64,000 nucleotides of DNA from Metellina segmentata (Eukaryota > Arthropoda > Arachnida > Araneae > Tetragnathidae), in the NCBI GenBank assembly GCA_947359465.1, contig OX375872.1:77357100-77421099 (forward strand), given 5' to 3'. The notes under the pieces were generated by a model. That model saw nothing but the letters and a program-made list of their open reading frames with translations, did not search any database and was not told where the DNA came from. The position numbers were made by a program, and so were the translations under genes. This document shows positions 10,501 through 21,804 of this stretch, one piece after another. Every line of letters begins with the position of its first letter. Within the stretch, counting starts at the first letter, position 1.

Positions 10501-12671
10501 GCAATTTTCAAACTTTTTTAAAATATGTGTTTGAGAGAAAGCTCTCCGAAAGCATTAAAACTTTTCAACGATGCCTTTAAATTTCTTTGCCCCAGAGAAA
10601 TCTTTTTAATTCTATCAAAATTGACTATTTTCCAGACGATTTCATAACTGCTCTTCAAAGTTGCAAGTCCTTAAAAAGCCTGAAACTTCCAACTATTTAA
10701 TTTTGAGTCAAAATATTCTGTATATCATTATATATGTTCAAACAACCACTGTAGTGAATATGAAAATCTGCCATCCTATGGCAACAGGATTTTTCTGATT
10801 TTGCCCATTTCACATGAAATGATTCCATTGCAAGGAACTCTTATCATAAGAACATAAAATATATCATTGGTGATATTAACTTAATATGCTGATATTTTAT
10901 GCAGATTTAACATTGCACTAGCATAATTGATTTTATAGGCCAGAGCATAAAGTTTAAAATAAATCATTATTGGTACTAAACCTATAAAACTCCTAAAAAT
11001 AACTTAAATTGAAATCTTTTCAAAGTATACAATGCTATGATCCAAGTGTTTGTGCGTTTCTTTTATATTATATGTATCCACAAATAGTTTAACACAAATT
11101 ATTTGAAAATAAAGAATTAAAATAAACAATGTATATATTATTGTAGGTGTTGTAACAGTAAGATGTTGTATACGTTAAATAAAAATCAGGATGATGGTTT
11201 TAAAATAAATTGAAATTTTCAACTAGTGAATATAATTTTATTAAAGATACCAATATTTTTTTTTATACCAATCCAAGAAATGAAACAAGAGAAACCAAGT
11301 TTATATATACATACGTAACTGAGTTTTGCCTTAAAACATGAAATAACATTAATAACTTTTTAAACAAAATGAGTCAAGGATTTCAAAGAAAACCCTTCCT
11401 TTTTAAAGAAATTAACTTGACCACCTGATGAAGATGTTAATTCGTAACAAACTAATCTGGTTAAAGATTTTTCAACAGACATAAAATGAAATATGGTAAA
11501 TATTTTTAAATTCCAAGATAATTTTGAGTAACTTTACTGGTTCAATACATCCATCAAAAGTTGTAACTCACTATGAAAGTTTACAATAACAATGTGATAT
11601 AGGTAATCCCAAGGCAAAGTAATTTTGATTAAAGGAAGCTCAATCAGGTTTTTAAAAAAATATTAATTTGAAATTTTCCCATTTTGTAGTAAGTTTAAGA
11701 CGTTAATGCTAACAAATATTAAAACAGCATAAAATAAAGAAATTGTGATTTTATATTACATATTTTGTCATCAGCTCTGTAGAATCAAAATTTATTTTTT
11801 ATTTGTTTCAATTAGTTTTAATAAAGCTCACTTGCAATGTATTTGAATATTGGCACACAGCAATTGAAAGAACTAAGGTCAATGTATAAGCTAAATTATA
11901 AGTAATATTTAAAAAGGCCTCGCAGAAAAAAAATGAAATATACTGAAATTCAAAAAACATATCTATATAAAATACAAAAATTGGATACATGACATTTTAT
12001 AAACTTCCCAAGCAATTTATTTCACCAGATATGAAACAATATTAGGTGTAATCAAAGGAGTTTTCATTCAACGCGTAATATTATACTTGAAACTTACCAT
12101 AAACTACAAATAATGTCTTATTGCTTTCTAGAAACATGACCTATCAATAAATACAATTAAATACTTAAGTTTCTGGATATTTTTAAATTTACAAGATGTA
12201 AACAGAAAAAACATACTTATTTTTTGCAAAATAATTACAAAAATTCAGTTTCTTTTTTAAGACTAACTATTACAAAATACTACATAAAAACTTTCAAATA
12301 AATTCAATTCTATGCTTATTAAACTTTAATATTTTTAAAAGATTTGATCTGTTTAATCTGGGAGAGATGGAAGCCAACTTCTTACATATGGGATTTTTTA
12401 AACATTACCAAGAAATGTTTACTTAGTTTGATGAATAATAAACAAATATCGTTTTCGAAAAATATGTTAACAAGTATCAAATTATATATTTCAAACATAG
12501 TATTTAATCAAACATGGTTAAAAGAAAGCTTCAAATTTATATATATACTTTTAAAATCTCCATACAAAATTGTTTAAAGTAACACCTAGCCAGTTAGTTC
12601 TCTCATTCATGAAAGAAATTACTTTGAAATATATACATTATAAAACAAAACCAAGGAATGGTTTTCCCTTT
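7550..12671 (-). other. TE-poor AT-rich DNA; candidate long YPEL5 3'UTR
   Basis: More than 5 kb directly downstream of the YPEL5 stop (12672) carries no SINE, Tc1, hAT or Helitron sequence I can recognise, unlike almost all other non-coding DNA here. It has no credible ORF. On the minus strand it offers several AATAAA signals (near 11795-11810, 9851-9858 and 7745-7765) and Pumilio-type TGTAnATA sites (for example 12628-12640 and about 9249). A long 3'UTR under purifying selection would explain the absence of insertions, but a TE-poor intergenic tract would look the same. Also present: a C-run at about 7962-7972. Confidence 0.35.
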
Positions 12672-12870
12672 TTATGAATTGTTAACAAATTCATCAACTC
12701 CATCACTTTCTGTGACCAAAGCCCTTTCCAAAATAACTCGTCCTTCTTTATAGCGCTGATTTTCTTCAGTAGCAAATTCATAGATCCATCCAAGTTTAGC
12801 TTCACAATTTTTACATGAAACATCACGAACCATGTGTCTTCCAGTAAGCATAACTCGATCCAAGACCTCG
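12672..12870 (-). CDS. YPEL5: Yippee-like 5, coding exon 2
   Basis: C-terminal coding exon, 199 nt, read from 12870 down to the TAA at 12672-12674. The acceptor is TTTACAG at 12871 upward. The exon's first base completes an AGC (Ser54) split codon with exon 1. It encodes residues 54-119, including SCKNC (Cys73, Cys76, the second zinc pair), LGWIYEFA and [10 protein letters not shown], all characteristic of YPEL5. The ending DEFVNNS matches the family's acidic short tail. The whole protein is 119 aa against 121 for the vertebrate orthologue. In mammals YPEL5 is a small zinc-binding protein that associates with the CTLH/GID ubiquitin ligase and with centrosomes; the same role here is inferred from homology. 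Confidence 0.96.
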
Positions 12871-12932
12871 CTGTAAAGAGTATAAAACATTTTAAAGAAA
12901 TTACTGTTGAACCAAATCAAGTATATAATACA

Positions 12933-13524
12933 CTAGTCACTGCGTAGCTAGCCCGGCATTGCCTGTGTTCGTAAACCAACACCACGGGCAATGCTGTGAT
13001 GTAAGGTATTAATCTGGTGTAAAATTTTCTGCAGATTTCAAATCCATTGAAATTTTTAAACTATCTTTAGCAATTCCGATTTTACGAAAAAAACTTAACA
13101 ATCCCAGTCAATGTTTTTATTTCTTGATCTCATTTGTCAAAAAGGGGACAGGAAATGTAATGTTTCTTTTTTTAACATGAAGGGCAGAAAATAAATTTTT
13201 TTTTGGAAAGAGAATGTTCATGTGACGTCACAATATCTTGCAAAAATATAAAAGAACGTCGTGTGGGTAGAAAAAGTTCATTTTAGGAGGTTTCTTCTTT
13301 CGTTCGGATAAACGCATTTGAAGAACCAGGAAGAGAATAAAACTATTAAATTAATTAAAAAAATTTCTAGATTGAATTTTAAAATTTCGTTGCGACCCAA
13401 AAATTGCAAAAAATTTGGACTACCTGTGTGCCAAATCTCATAGCTGTGAGTGCCATAGATTTTCAGGATTTTGCGGCCGTGAAACAAACAGATAGACAAA
13501 CAAACACTTCCTTAATAGCAGAGA
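12933..13524 (-). mobile_element. Helitron-like non-autonomous element
   Basis: On the minus strand it starts TCTCTGCTATTAAGGAAGTG and ends GCAGTGACTAG with T following. It shares both ends and interior motifs (GGATTTTGCGGCCGTGAAAC on plus, GTGACGTCACAATATCTTGC) with the copy at 34148-35009, whose A^T insertion without target duplication is demonstrable. TC start, CTAG end, a hairpin near the 3' end and no coding capacity fit a non-autonomous Helitron. Here the base before TC is T rather than A, so the 5' border may be a few bases off. Confidence 0.6.
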
Positions 13525-14389
13525 AACAAGGTTCATGCCTGTTAACTACTCATTTTCATATGTAGGGTGGCACTTATAAGTCACTTAACATTTAAAAAAC
13601 TGCATTTTTGAAAAAAGGAACAAAAATTTATCTATTACTAATATATTTTGACACTTGGAAATTACCTTAATATATCCCTCAAATACCCTCCATTTTCAGC
13701 TTCAGAGTCGAGCCCTTTCTAGGCTGTGATTGATTACAGTGTGTAAAATTTTCAATTTCTGATGATGTTGGCATATCTCATGCATATTTACTACTCCAAA
13801 TTCTGCAATTTTGTATACTTATGAAACCATTTAAGTGGAAATGGATATTTCATAGAGTATAATTATTCTGTTGGCAAACCTAAACAAGCAAACCTTCATT
13901 TTTGGAAAGTGCCAGACCCTTACAAAATATTAGGGTCTACAGTAATACAAGGTTGGCTGGCTTGTCACTCTATAGTACTTTTTTGCTATGTGGGTGAATT
14001 ATATATACAAATAAGAAGGGGTTTGAGCCTCTAGTTGTTCCTACTATGCTACACTGATGAGCAAACTTAAGGAACATTAAGGTTTACTTTGAAATGGCCT
14101 GGATGAATGAAAATGATTGAAAGATATGTTGGAAGTTATCAAATCGTTGACTTGAAACAAAATGATAAAAAACGTTTTCGAAATGAAGTGATGACATTGC
14201 ACAGGACACCATGAGACGAGGGATGTAGTGTGGAGTGTATACCTTCTGCTTTTTCCAGTAAATTCTGTATACCCTCTGCTTTTTTTTTTTTAACTACATA
14301 CACGCTTTGCTTTTCCTAGAAAACATCGATTGAAACATCACGTGAAACTCAGACAGTTGTAGACAGCAAAAGAAAATTTTCTATTTCAA

Positions 14390-15530
14390 GATATTACCAT
14401 AGTACATAATTCTAAAATCCTACCTATTAATCAAAGGCAATTCATTCAAAGTATTGTCGATAGAATGGAATCCAGACTTTGTTCTGGTGTCAATGAAGAA
14501 AATTTTCAACTTTAAAAGGATATATCCATGCTTGATCGAGAAAATATAAATACAGGGGATATTCGCCATGGAGAAAAGGAGGTAAAAAGGATCTGTCAAC
14601 GTTTTGGTATAGATGAAAGGTGCACTATTCAGGGTTTGAGAGACCAATGAAAACGCCCAAGTTGTTCTAGAATAATTAAAGCCTCCTTTAAGAACAATTG
14701 AAATATTATCATGTTCCACAGCCAAGTGCGAGCGCGGGTTTAGTTTAATGAATAACATAGTGTAACAGATTTGAGATCACCCTCATTGATTTCAAACGTC
14801 TCCAATCTAATGTTCATTAATGCAAATGGACCACCTATAGAGCACTTTCAAACAGAAAAAATATGTAAATTCTTGGTTGGCCAACCATTGTTCTTCAGTA
14901 GACAATAGATCAAGAGTATGCAATGCAAAAAGAGACCGAGACGAATTTCTCTCGTCAAGCAGTTTTGAAAATATTTCAATAAAAATAATAGAGGTGGGCC
15001 TCAAAATTTGTTTTAAAAAATTACATCCTACTTTATATGTGTTTAAATATTTTTCTTAACATTTCCTGTAATTATTTTATATCATAGTTAAGTATTAATA
15101 TAGTGACCTGTCAAATTTGAATAGCACTCAATGCTAGTCTGCATAATTTGCTTTGCAAAAATACAATAAACTCCCAATAACTTGAATCCTCGAACTCAAA
15201 TTTCTGCTTAAGTCAAAGTTTCTTTAAAGTTCTACAATTCCTTTTCTGAATAATATAAAATTAATATAGGATTTTGTTTCTCTCGATAATTTAAACTTCG
15301 ATTGATTCGAACATATTCCCCGGTCCTTTGGGAATCCTCCATGGGCGCCGGGAAAAGGGGGCAGTCAACCCCCTGGGCTTATGGATTCCCTGTATATATA
15401 CAAGTATGTGCGTATGTGTATATGTTTTTTGCCCCCTTTCGAAAGTGTAAGTAGAAAGTACATATTTTGCTTCCCTATGGAAAAAGTTCTGGGGTCTCCC
15501 ATAGTATACCCTCTGTTTTTTTACGACTAC
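14390..15530 (+). pseudogene. hAT transposase C-terminal remnant
   Basis: Conceptual plus-strand translation in shifting frames gives pieces typical of hAT C-termini (KIAA1586/ZNF862-like group): FIQSIVDRMESRLCSG near 14430, STAKCERGF.LMNNI..DLRSP near 14715-14775 (the hAT dimerisation motif), and WLANHCSSVDNRSRVCNAK near 14870-14925. Several frameshifts separate them and everything N-terminal is absent. The 3' part (15310-15530) is GC-rich with a GGGCGCCGGG motif and ends GTATACCCTCTG. A similar string occurs at about 14267 in the same orientation, so true TIRs were not shown. Confidence 0.6.
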
Positions 15531-15585
15531 AGCTATACATGAGACAGAAGGATAAGTAAGAATTCAGATAGAAAGAAGGTGGTCT

Positions 15586-16450
15586 TCAGTAAGTTGTATG
15601 ACCACCTACAACACTGGAGCAAACTTTTCCTCCCATTTTAATAGAGAATGAGGTCATGAATGAGTTTTTAGAGTAGCAGAACCCATTTGTCTTGAAGCCT
15701 TTTTGAACTGCTGGATGATTGTCGACATATGCGGCCACTTCACCAGCCATCTTCCTAGAGCATTCTATGTGTTCAATAACATTCAGATTGAAGTAACAGG
15801 CTGGCCAATCCATGAACATATCTCACTTTCTAACAGCTCTTAAACAGACACTGTGCAATGTGGCATGGTGTTGTCATCCATAAAGATGAAATCCATACTT
15901 ACTGTGCTATGAAACAAATGCACATGATGCACGGTTATATCACTACAATACCATGCATTGGTTACAGTACTGCAGTTCAGTAACTGATGTGCTGCAAGGC
16001 AGTCCATCATAGTACCTCCCAAAATGAGAGCATTCTATGCTGCCATATAGATTGATTCTTTTCACATTGTTTATAACATGATCCATCTTTTTGCCTGATA
16101 AGCTGCTGAAATTGAAAAGACTCATTAATAAAGAGGATAATCCCCATAGTGCTGATGTCCAATTCATGTGCTCTTTGCACTACTGCAGAGTTGTGTAGAC
16201 AGCCAGTTCACCTTGATGGTCATCTGGATTCTACAGATTGTGAAACCTAGTATCTGGTGCTGCCCTGCAGCTACTTTTGCAATGGCTGGGGCTGTCAGCC
16301 AGTTATCTATCTTAGCCTGTACATTGATAAAGTGGTCATCAGTGCCCATTTTTTTTTCACAGCTAACCATCCCCAACCCTTTGCACAGTTGTACCTGTCA
16401 ATGTAGCATCCATGCCCATGAAATGGGTTAAGGGTTCATGCTAAGGTGGA
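15586..16450 (-). pseudogene. Tc1/mariner-type transposase remnant
   Basis: Minus-strand fragments in several frames resemble a Tc1-type transposase C-terminus: FIFMDDNTMPHCT (second catalytic Asp region) at about 15855-15893 and DWPACYFNLNVIEHI (third catalytic Glu region) at about 15765-15810. Residues around KMAGEVAAYVDNHP follow. Upstream minus-strand pieces to about 16376 cover the N-terminal half. At least four frame breaks; much older than the copies at 2.6 and 21.8 kb. Confidence 0.6.
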
Positions 16451-16809
16451 CATAGAACGCTGGAGCCAAATTTCTCACCTTGTTTCCAAATGATTCTTCC
16501 ACATGTAAATCCTTTAAACATTTCCCAAGGGCCATTTTGCTGACTTAAATACAGAACAAAACTCACTGAACATGTCATGATCATACTCACCATTTGGAAA
16601 TTTTTAGAGAATTACTGAACCTTCTTCTTTTTTATCATTTAACCACTTTTATCATTTACCTTTGACGTCATTAAAAAAAATTAAATATGCATCAGCTTTC
16701 TAATGAATATCCTTGGCAATGCAAATCACAAGACTGGTTTGTTTAATTTTGGGGTTGTAACCTTTCAAAATAGTGGTGTTCCTTAAGTTTTGCATGCCAG
16801 TAATAAATC

Positions 16810-16930
16810 AAAGGTTAGTTTTGTTACATAATATTTGGTTATGCTGCACCAAATACAAGACATACATCAAGTAATGGACTGGACATACACAAGGAAAGTT
16901 TTCCTAACATAAAAGAGAAATACAATATTA
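16810..16930 (-). repeat. SINE family C fragment
   Basis: Matches the 3' two-thirds of family C: TTTGGTTATGCTGCACCAAA, ACAAGACATACATCAAGTAA, GGACATACACAAGGAAAG, AGAGAAATACA. The tRNA-like head is missing. Confidence 0.6.
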
Positions 16931-17353
16931 ATTGTACCAGCACCATATACAACTCATAGGTTGCAAGTACAGAAGGCAAATCCAGAGACATGATGGTCAT
17001 GTGTATCAAATGTATTCATTCAGCTTATTGCCTACCAAAGACTGCAAGTAGATGAGCACCTGCTTTGGACAATTATACTATATTAAAGCTTGAACTACTG
17101 TATTTCAAATGAGTAACAAAATACTTAGCTCCTAGAAGACATCCTTCAAAGACCAAAGAAAATAAGGGGACATTTAAGACAATTGCATAAAAAAACTTTT
17201 GAAATCAAAAGCTATACTACATATTGTTATATGTAACCTATCAAAATACTTAAATTTTGTCTGCTTTTATTTCAGTTAATTAAAATAGGAACATTAGATA
17301 TCAAAATGATCAATGGGTTTCATACATTTAAAAATAAATTATTGATTAATTAA

Positions 17354-17492
17354 CCCTCCAAATGCCTTCAACAAGATATTTCGTCAATGAAGATCTTACC
17401 AATTTTTTTAATCGCAAGAGACAAATCAACCAAAATTTGGTCAGTTTTCTTCTAATGATGAGATATCTCATCAAAACAACTGCCAGGAAGGG
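17354..17492. mobile_element. Palindrome-rich TTAA MITE (short copy)
   Basis: TTAA at 17350-17353 is followed by CCCTCCAAATGCC; the other end reads (reverse complement) CCCTTCCTGGCAG. Interior GATGAGATATCTCATC is the same palindrome as at 2.5 and 55 kb. The right TTAA has decayed to GTAAA. About 139 bp. Confidence 0.55.
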
Positions 17493-17603
17493 TAAATACA
17501 TAGCATTATAGGTAATCATCAACATCAAATTTACATAAGATATATGATCAATTAGCATTCATTGATTGGTAAAATATTTTGAAAAATCATTTGCTTCAAT
17601 TAC

Positions 17604-17764
17604 CTGTAAGTCAAGTTCACCACTTTATTGAAAAGAAAAGCACGACCTGTAGCACCAGTAAACCTTGTACTGATCAATTCATTTCTATTAGTTAGAACTG
17701 TGTCACATCCAGCACAAGAAAACATTCTGGCACCTCCAATATGTTCCAAAAATATTCTGCCCAT
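17604..17764 (-). CDS. YPEL5: Yippee-like 5, coding exon 1
   Basis: N-terminal coding exon, 161 nt, from ATG at 17764 to the AG before donor GTAATT. It encodes residues 1-53 plus two bases of codon 54. The start [20 protein letters not shown] matches the family start, so the upstream in-frame ATG (seven residues earlier) is not used; it lies across the probable acceptor. Cys17 and Cys20 form the first zinc pair; with Cys73 and Cys76 of exon 2 they give C-X2-C-X52-C-X2-C, the exact Yippee spacing. The block [17 protein letters not shown] is nearly invariant in YPEL5. No paralogue-specific feature points to YPEL1-4. Confidence 0.97.
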
Positions 17765-17774
17765 TTCAAATCTA
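17765..17774 (-). promoter_or_regulatory. YPEL5: Probable 5'UTR splice acceptor of YPEL5
   Basis: The minus strand reads TTTTTATCTAG followed by ATTTGAA and then the start codon. A pyrimidine-rich tract with AG seven bases before the ATG implies at least one non-coding upstream exon at higher coordinates. That exon and the promoter were not located; 19.9-20.3 kb is the nearest repeat-free stretch. Confidence 0.55.
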
Positions 17775-18257
17775 GATAAAAACATTTATAACGAATTAAG
17801 CACTAAAACTTATATTTTAAAAACAATTTCTTTACAAAACGTTTTGAATTTTTTTTTTTTTTGTCACATAAACATTTGACATAAATTTTTTCAACCAGCT
17901 AGATATCACCAATCCAAGCACATAAAGTCTGTTTCTGATCATTCGCATTTTCCCAAACTATTTTCTCAATACATAACAGGTCAATCAAAGATAAAGTTTA
18001 ATTATACCTTTTAAATAAATGCCTCACAGTTTTTATCTTTTAAGTTGTTAACTTATCAACAGAAAAATTAATGAACTGTAGTATGTTACTTGTATGAAAT
18101 GTGCTTTTTCCAATACCAATATTTAATAAAAAAATTATGAATAAATTATAAAACTTTTACTTTAATAAATTAACAATAGAGAAAACATAGTAAACCGATA
18201 TAGAACAATTGCATTGGAGACTGCGAGTGGGTTTTTCGATGTAAAATTGATTATCTA

Positions 18258-19102
18258 GACCAGTGGTCCCCAACCCCCGGGCCGGTACGTGGATCAAATG
18301 GTACCGGGCCGCCGAAGGAACATTAAATTATTTCCATTTTATTTACTATGGTGTGTTTCTCTCGGGTTTGTGCGGTTCTTATCTATGAAATGACCACTAA
18401 AATTCGGAGGCGGTAGATCAGAACTTGAAATTTGTTCTGCTACTAGAGCTTCAATTATGATTTCTGAATTCTGTATGTCTCTATTTTCCAATTTAGACAA
18501 ATGTGACAACTGTTTTCAAGTTGGCAGACAAAGTAGTTGCATTTAAAGCCAAGCTGAAGTTGTGGGGACGGCGCGTGAACAGAGGCATTTTGAAAATGTT
18601 TCAGACATTAGTGGGTATTTTAGGTGAGACTGAGGCTAAACATTCATTCTCCCAGTTGGTGCACGATCACCTGTCTTTGCTTTTAAAAGAGTTCGAGCGC
18701 TACTTCCCAAACACAAAAGACTTACGAACTAGTAAGGAATGGATCCGCGACCCATTTGTCAACAAATCAGGCGAATCTAGCATGTCTGTGCAAGAAGAAG
18801 ATCAACTGCTGGAGATTGCAAATGAAGGCGGCCTTAAAACTACGTTCGAGACAACAACTTTGCCGGTGTTCTGGATTAAAGTCATGGCGGAATACCCTGA
18901 GATTGCCACCTCAGCACTTTAATCCCTATTGCCATTTCCGACAACCTATCTGTGTGAAGCGGGGTTTTCTGCAGTGACAGCAACCAAAACAAAACAACGG
19001 AAGTAACTGGACCTTAGCAACACACTTCGGGTGTCATTGTCTCCTATTACTCCCAGATGAAACCATTTCGTAGCAAAGAAACAAGCTCAGGGTTCTCATT
19101 GA
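18258..19102 (+). pseudogene. hAT element remnant: left TIR joined to transposase C-terminus
   Basis: Begins with a hAT-type end, CAGTGGTCCCCAACC, and a GGGCCGGTACG..GGGCCGCC subterminal repeat. A plus-strand frame from about 18503 follows, covering the C-terminal third of a SCND3/ZBED-like hAT transposase: LKTTFETTTLPVFWIKVM, then the dimerisation region LLPFPTTYLCEAGFSAVTAT and SNTLRVSLSPITPR. The frame is continuous to TGA at 19100-19102 except for three stops (TAA at 18920-18922, TAA after KTKQRK, TGA after ITPR). The N-terminal two-thirds is absent, so this is an internally deleted, dead copy. No right TIR was found. Confidence 0.75.
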
Positions 19103-19209
19103 TTTAATGTTCTAGTGAGTTAAAATGTTAAATCACTTTATATTCATTTTTTGGTGTAACTGTATTTTATTTTGAAGGCATGTTTAAATACAATTAAAGC
19201 AAAACAATC

Positions 19210-19400
19210 TAAAATATAAACAATCAACAGGGAGGAGGGTTTTTTTGGTGCAAGGGCCATATTTGACCATGCTGCAATGGACACAAGACAGACATTATCA
19301 AGTAATGTAATGGACATATACACAGAAAGTTTTAATGTGACAGAAGAGAAATACAATAAGGGAGGAATCATACCTGACAAAGTTAGGACAGTGAGCTTTA
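19210..19400 (-). repeat. SINE family C, partial
   Basis: Plus reading: GGTGCAAGGGCCATATTTGA, CATGCTGCAATGGACACAAG, AATGGACATATACACAGAAA, AGAGAAATACA, GGGAGGAATCATACCTG. It covers the tail and body up to the degraded B-box region (compare 44240-44475). Confidence 0.65.
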
Positions 19401-20354
19401 AAATCAAATTTTGGTATTAATCCTTTTGAAACTTGAAGTTTCTTGATTAAGTTAATTTTTTATCAGTGTACGAGTTATAAAAACAAATTCACAATAAAAA
19501 ATCTTCATTCCGTTAAAAAAAATTTTAATCAATAACATCTAGATTAGGCCGTAAACTAAGAAAATAAAGACCATAAGAATTCAGGAAAACACAACAAAAT
19601 TACTTTTGTAGTCACAAAACTTAATAATCTAACTAAAAACTGTTTTTTTTTCTTTTCTGAGTTATTAATTTACTTAGTCTCAAGTAAATAAATAGGTTCA
19701 ATGAATTCTAAAAATTGAAACCTGTTTCCTATATTCGGAACCTTACACAAAGATATCAGTTCGAAATTCTGTATTCGTATTTAAATATGCTAAACGAACA
19801 CAATTTGAAATATTTGAACAATTGAATAAAAGTTATCTTGAACAATTAAACATCAACTAAAAACAAATCACCAAAAAACAAACACAAAAAACTCCAAATA
19901 AATATTCCAGCTTTGACAGCAAATATATTTCGTAATTACCTTTTGGTAAACAAAGACTAACCAAATATAGCCGATTTTCCGTTTAAAGTATATCAATAAT
20001 CAAACCCAGAAGCATAAATGTTTTTGAGAAACCAACTTGCACATTCAGTTTTTGAAAACAAAGCTGTGTTTCCAAAATCCACAGAAAAGGGGGATCCACA
20101 CAGACGATATTTTTCAATTATTTACTACATACGATAATACAGCTGACTGTTGACACGGAGTACTCGTAAACAACATTTTAGGATGTTAAATATTATGGAT
20201 CAAGTAGTCTGACTTCTCACAAAGAGTCAATGTCTGACAACTTTGAGATAACGGCAACCTTAAAGGTTTACATAAGCAAAGTTTCACTCTACTTCCAGTA
20301 GTTCGATTGAAGTAGTGTAGTATTTTAGAAAATGAAATTCCATCTTAGGTTTTG
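19401..20354. other. No repeat or coding feature recognised
   Basis: A repeat-poor interval upstream of YPEL5 on its strand. It may contain its 5'UTR exon or promoter but no element could be placed. Confidence 0.4.
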
Positions 20355-20490
20355 GGTTTTGCCTTGTCATCTGACCGTGGTTCAAAATTATGCGGTATTG
20401 CCCTCGAATCTTTCCCTTGGGGGATTGATCCCGGACCATCGTCGATAGCCCTCTGTGTTCTACGATACGACGTTAATTTAAATACCTACC
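20355..20490 (+). repeat. SINE tail forming the target of the hAT insertion
   Basis: Headless shared tail from CTTGTCATCTGACCGTGGTT to ACGACGTTAATTTAAATACC, ending in TACCTACC at 20483-20490. That 8-mer is the left target duplication of the hAT element and recurs at 35790-35797. Confidence 0.8.
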
Positions 20491-20513
20491 CAGGGCCACC
20501 CTAACAACAGGGT

Positions 20514-20640
20514 AATGGTAATTTTAGTTAACGTTCTACTAGAGCAACACAACGGGCTATTGACGACGGTCCTGGATCAATCCCTCAAGGGAAAATTTTG
20601 AGGACACAACTTCGTAATTTTGAACCACGGTCAGATGACG
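20514..20640 (-). repeat. Truncated SINE inside the hAT, 16-bp TSD
   Basis: Minus-strand shared tail (GGTAATTTTAGTTAACGTTC to CCACGGTCAGATGACG) without head. Flanked by ACCCTAACAACAGGGT (20498-20513) and ACCCTAACCACAGGGT (20641-20656), a 16-bp TSD with one mismatch. The insertion lies 23 bp inside the hAT left end, so it post-dates the hAT. Confidence 0.85.
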
Positions 20641-20933
20641 ACCCTAACCACAGGGTCGGAGCACCAGTCTTTTGTGGTGGCAATTTTGCTTGCACACAAA
20701 TCAGTTAAACGGCTGGAGACTATCGCGGGGCTACCAGCTGCCTTGTAATTTGATATACACACTACAGGTACAGCACTGCACAGACTTGTCTACTACGAAC
20801 CGGCAAAGATGTACTTACCTTCATTCTGAACTTCAACATGTTCTTCTAGTCTGGTATTTCTCAATTTCGGTGTATTGAGGTTTCAATAGTATAATATTAT
20901 ATTTTTAATTTCAAGTGACGTGTAAATTAATCT

Positions 20934-21586
20934 TTGCTTCCTAGCGTTAATATTAAAAATAATATTTTTTTATTATTTCTTGAAGGTACGGCTAACCATG
21001 AAACACAAACGAAAAAAGAGTCATCTGGCTTCCACAATCGTAAATTAAAGGAAGAGAAGGAAGCAGGGCAAAAAGCTTCAATAACAAATGTATTTCAGGA
21101 AAAGGACGAAATATTTTCTATGGAATTTATACAGCATCAGCAACACGAACAAGGAAAAGAATAAAATCAACAACATTATGATAATGCCCAACAGTCAAAT
21201 GAGAAAGAAAAGAACACACACAAATACAACAACAGGAGGAGCAACATCCACGGCCAGAAGAACATCAGGAAAGAGAACATTTACATGAAAATGAAGCTAA
21301 TAATCTGTTGGGTGTTAATTATTTGATGATCCTGTATTATAGGGAAAATCAAGCAAAGAAATATTATAGTATAATCAAGAATATATCTAACGTAGGTATA
21401 GATATTCAAAAACTGGAATCACTTTTTTAAAATGGTCTACATATCGCAGAGCAGGTGTGCTACGAAAACGATATTTTACTATATACATTTACTTGACGGA
21501 AAACAACAAAAACGTAACTGGCTTTCATACTCTAATTCTTCAGGAAAAGTTTATTGCATCCCTTGCAAACTATTCGGGAGAGCGAG
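20934..21586 (+). pseudogene. hAT (ZMYM1-like) transposase, 5' piece
   Basis: N-terminal part of the outer hAT's transposase. The stretch 20984-21160 gives a basic, charged leader (TKKESSGFHNRKLKEEKEAG, then a VFQEKDEIFSMEF block). After frame breaks, 21490-21586 encodes RNWLSYSNSSGKVYCIPCKL, the TTF-type zinc-finger start seen in ZMYM1-like hAT proteins. The gene is cut after 21586 by the BEL/Pao left LTR. The duplicated GCGAG occupies 21582-21586. Confidence 0.7.
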
Positions 21587-21775
21587 TGTACAGAGGTTTA
21601 GCCATTGAATAAGGCAGTGGATTGTATAAACTTTAACATTTATTCACATTCGTGCGTTATGGGAGCCGACACTCGTCTCTCTCACTCCTCCCTTTCCAAC
21701 AAAGTTACAAGATCGCCAAGTAGCGCCACGGGGATGATGCTCCGTCGCCAAGGCGAAAGTTACAAACACGGAACA
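21587..21775 (-). repeat. BEL/Pao 3' LTR
   Basis: 189 bp, plus reading TGTACAGAGGTTTAGCC to ACACGGAACA (TG..CA ends). It is homologous over its full length to 32858-33046, with about 20 differences. The polypurine tract expected just inside (GCCGGGCTGGA on minus) is only weakly purine-rich. Confidence 0.92.
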
Positions 21776-21804
21776 TCCAGCCCGGCGTTGAAATATTGCA
21801 TATA

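Larger units (their letters stand above)
14052..16801 (-). mobile_element. Decayed Tc1-like element carrying a hAT insertion
   Basis: The left end CACTGATGAGCAAACTTAAG and the right end (reverse complement) ACTGGCATGCAAAACTTAAG form imperfect TIRs, with TA at 14050-14051. The span (2.75 kb) is about 1.2 kb too long for Tc1; the excess corresponds to the hAT remnant at about 14267-15530. The transposase lies at 15586-16450. Confidence 0.6.
12871..17603 (-). other. YPEL5: YPEL5 intron, 4733 bp
   Basis: Donor GTAATT begins at 17603 and acceptor TTTACAG ends at 12871 on the minus strand, a phase-2 intron within codon 54 (AG|C). It has collected a Helitron-like element, a decayed Tc1-like element with a hAT remnant, a SINE-C and a palindrome MITE. 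The remaining intervals show nothing recognisable. Confidence 0.93.

Noticed and set aside
14267..15530. GTATACCCTCTG at both ends as hAT TIRs or TSDs
   Set aside because: The two strings are in direct, not inverted, orientation and adjoin T-runs, so neither interpretation is demonstrated.
20934..21164. Independent small host gene encoding a 76-aa charged protein
   Set aside because: It lies inside the TSD-bounded hAT, in the right order and orientation to be the N-terminus of its transposase.
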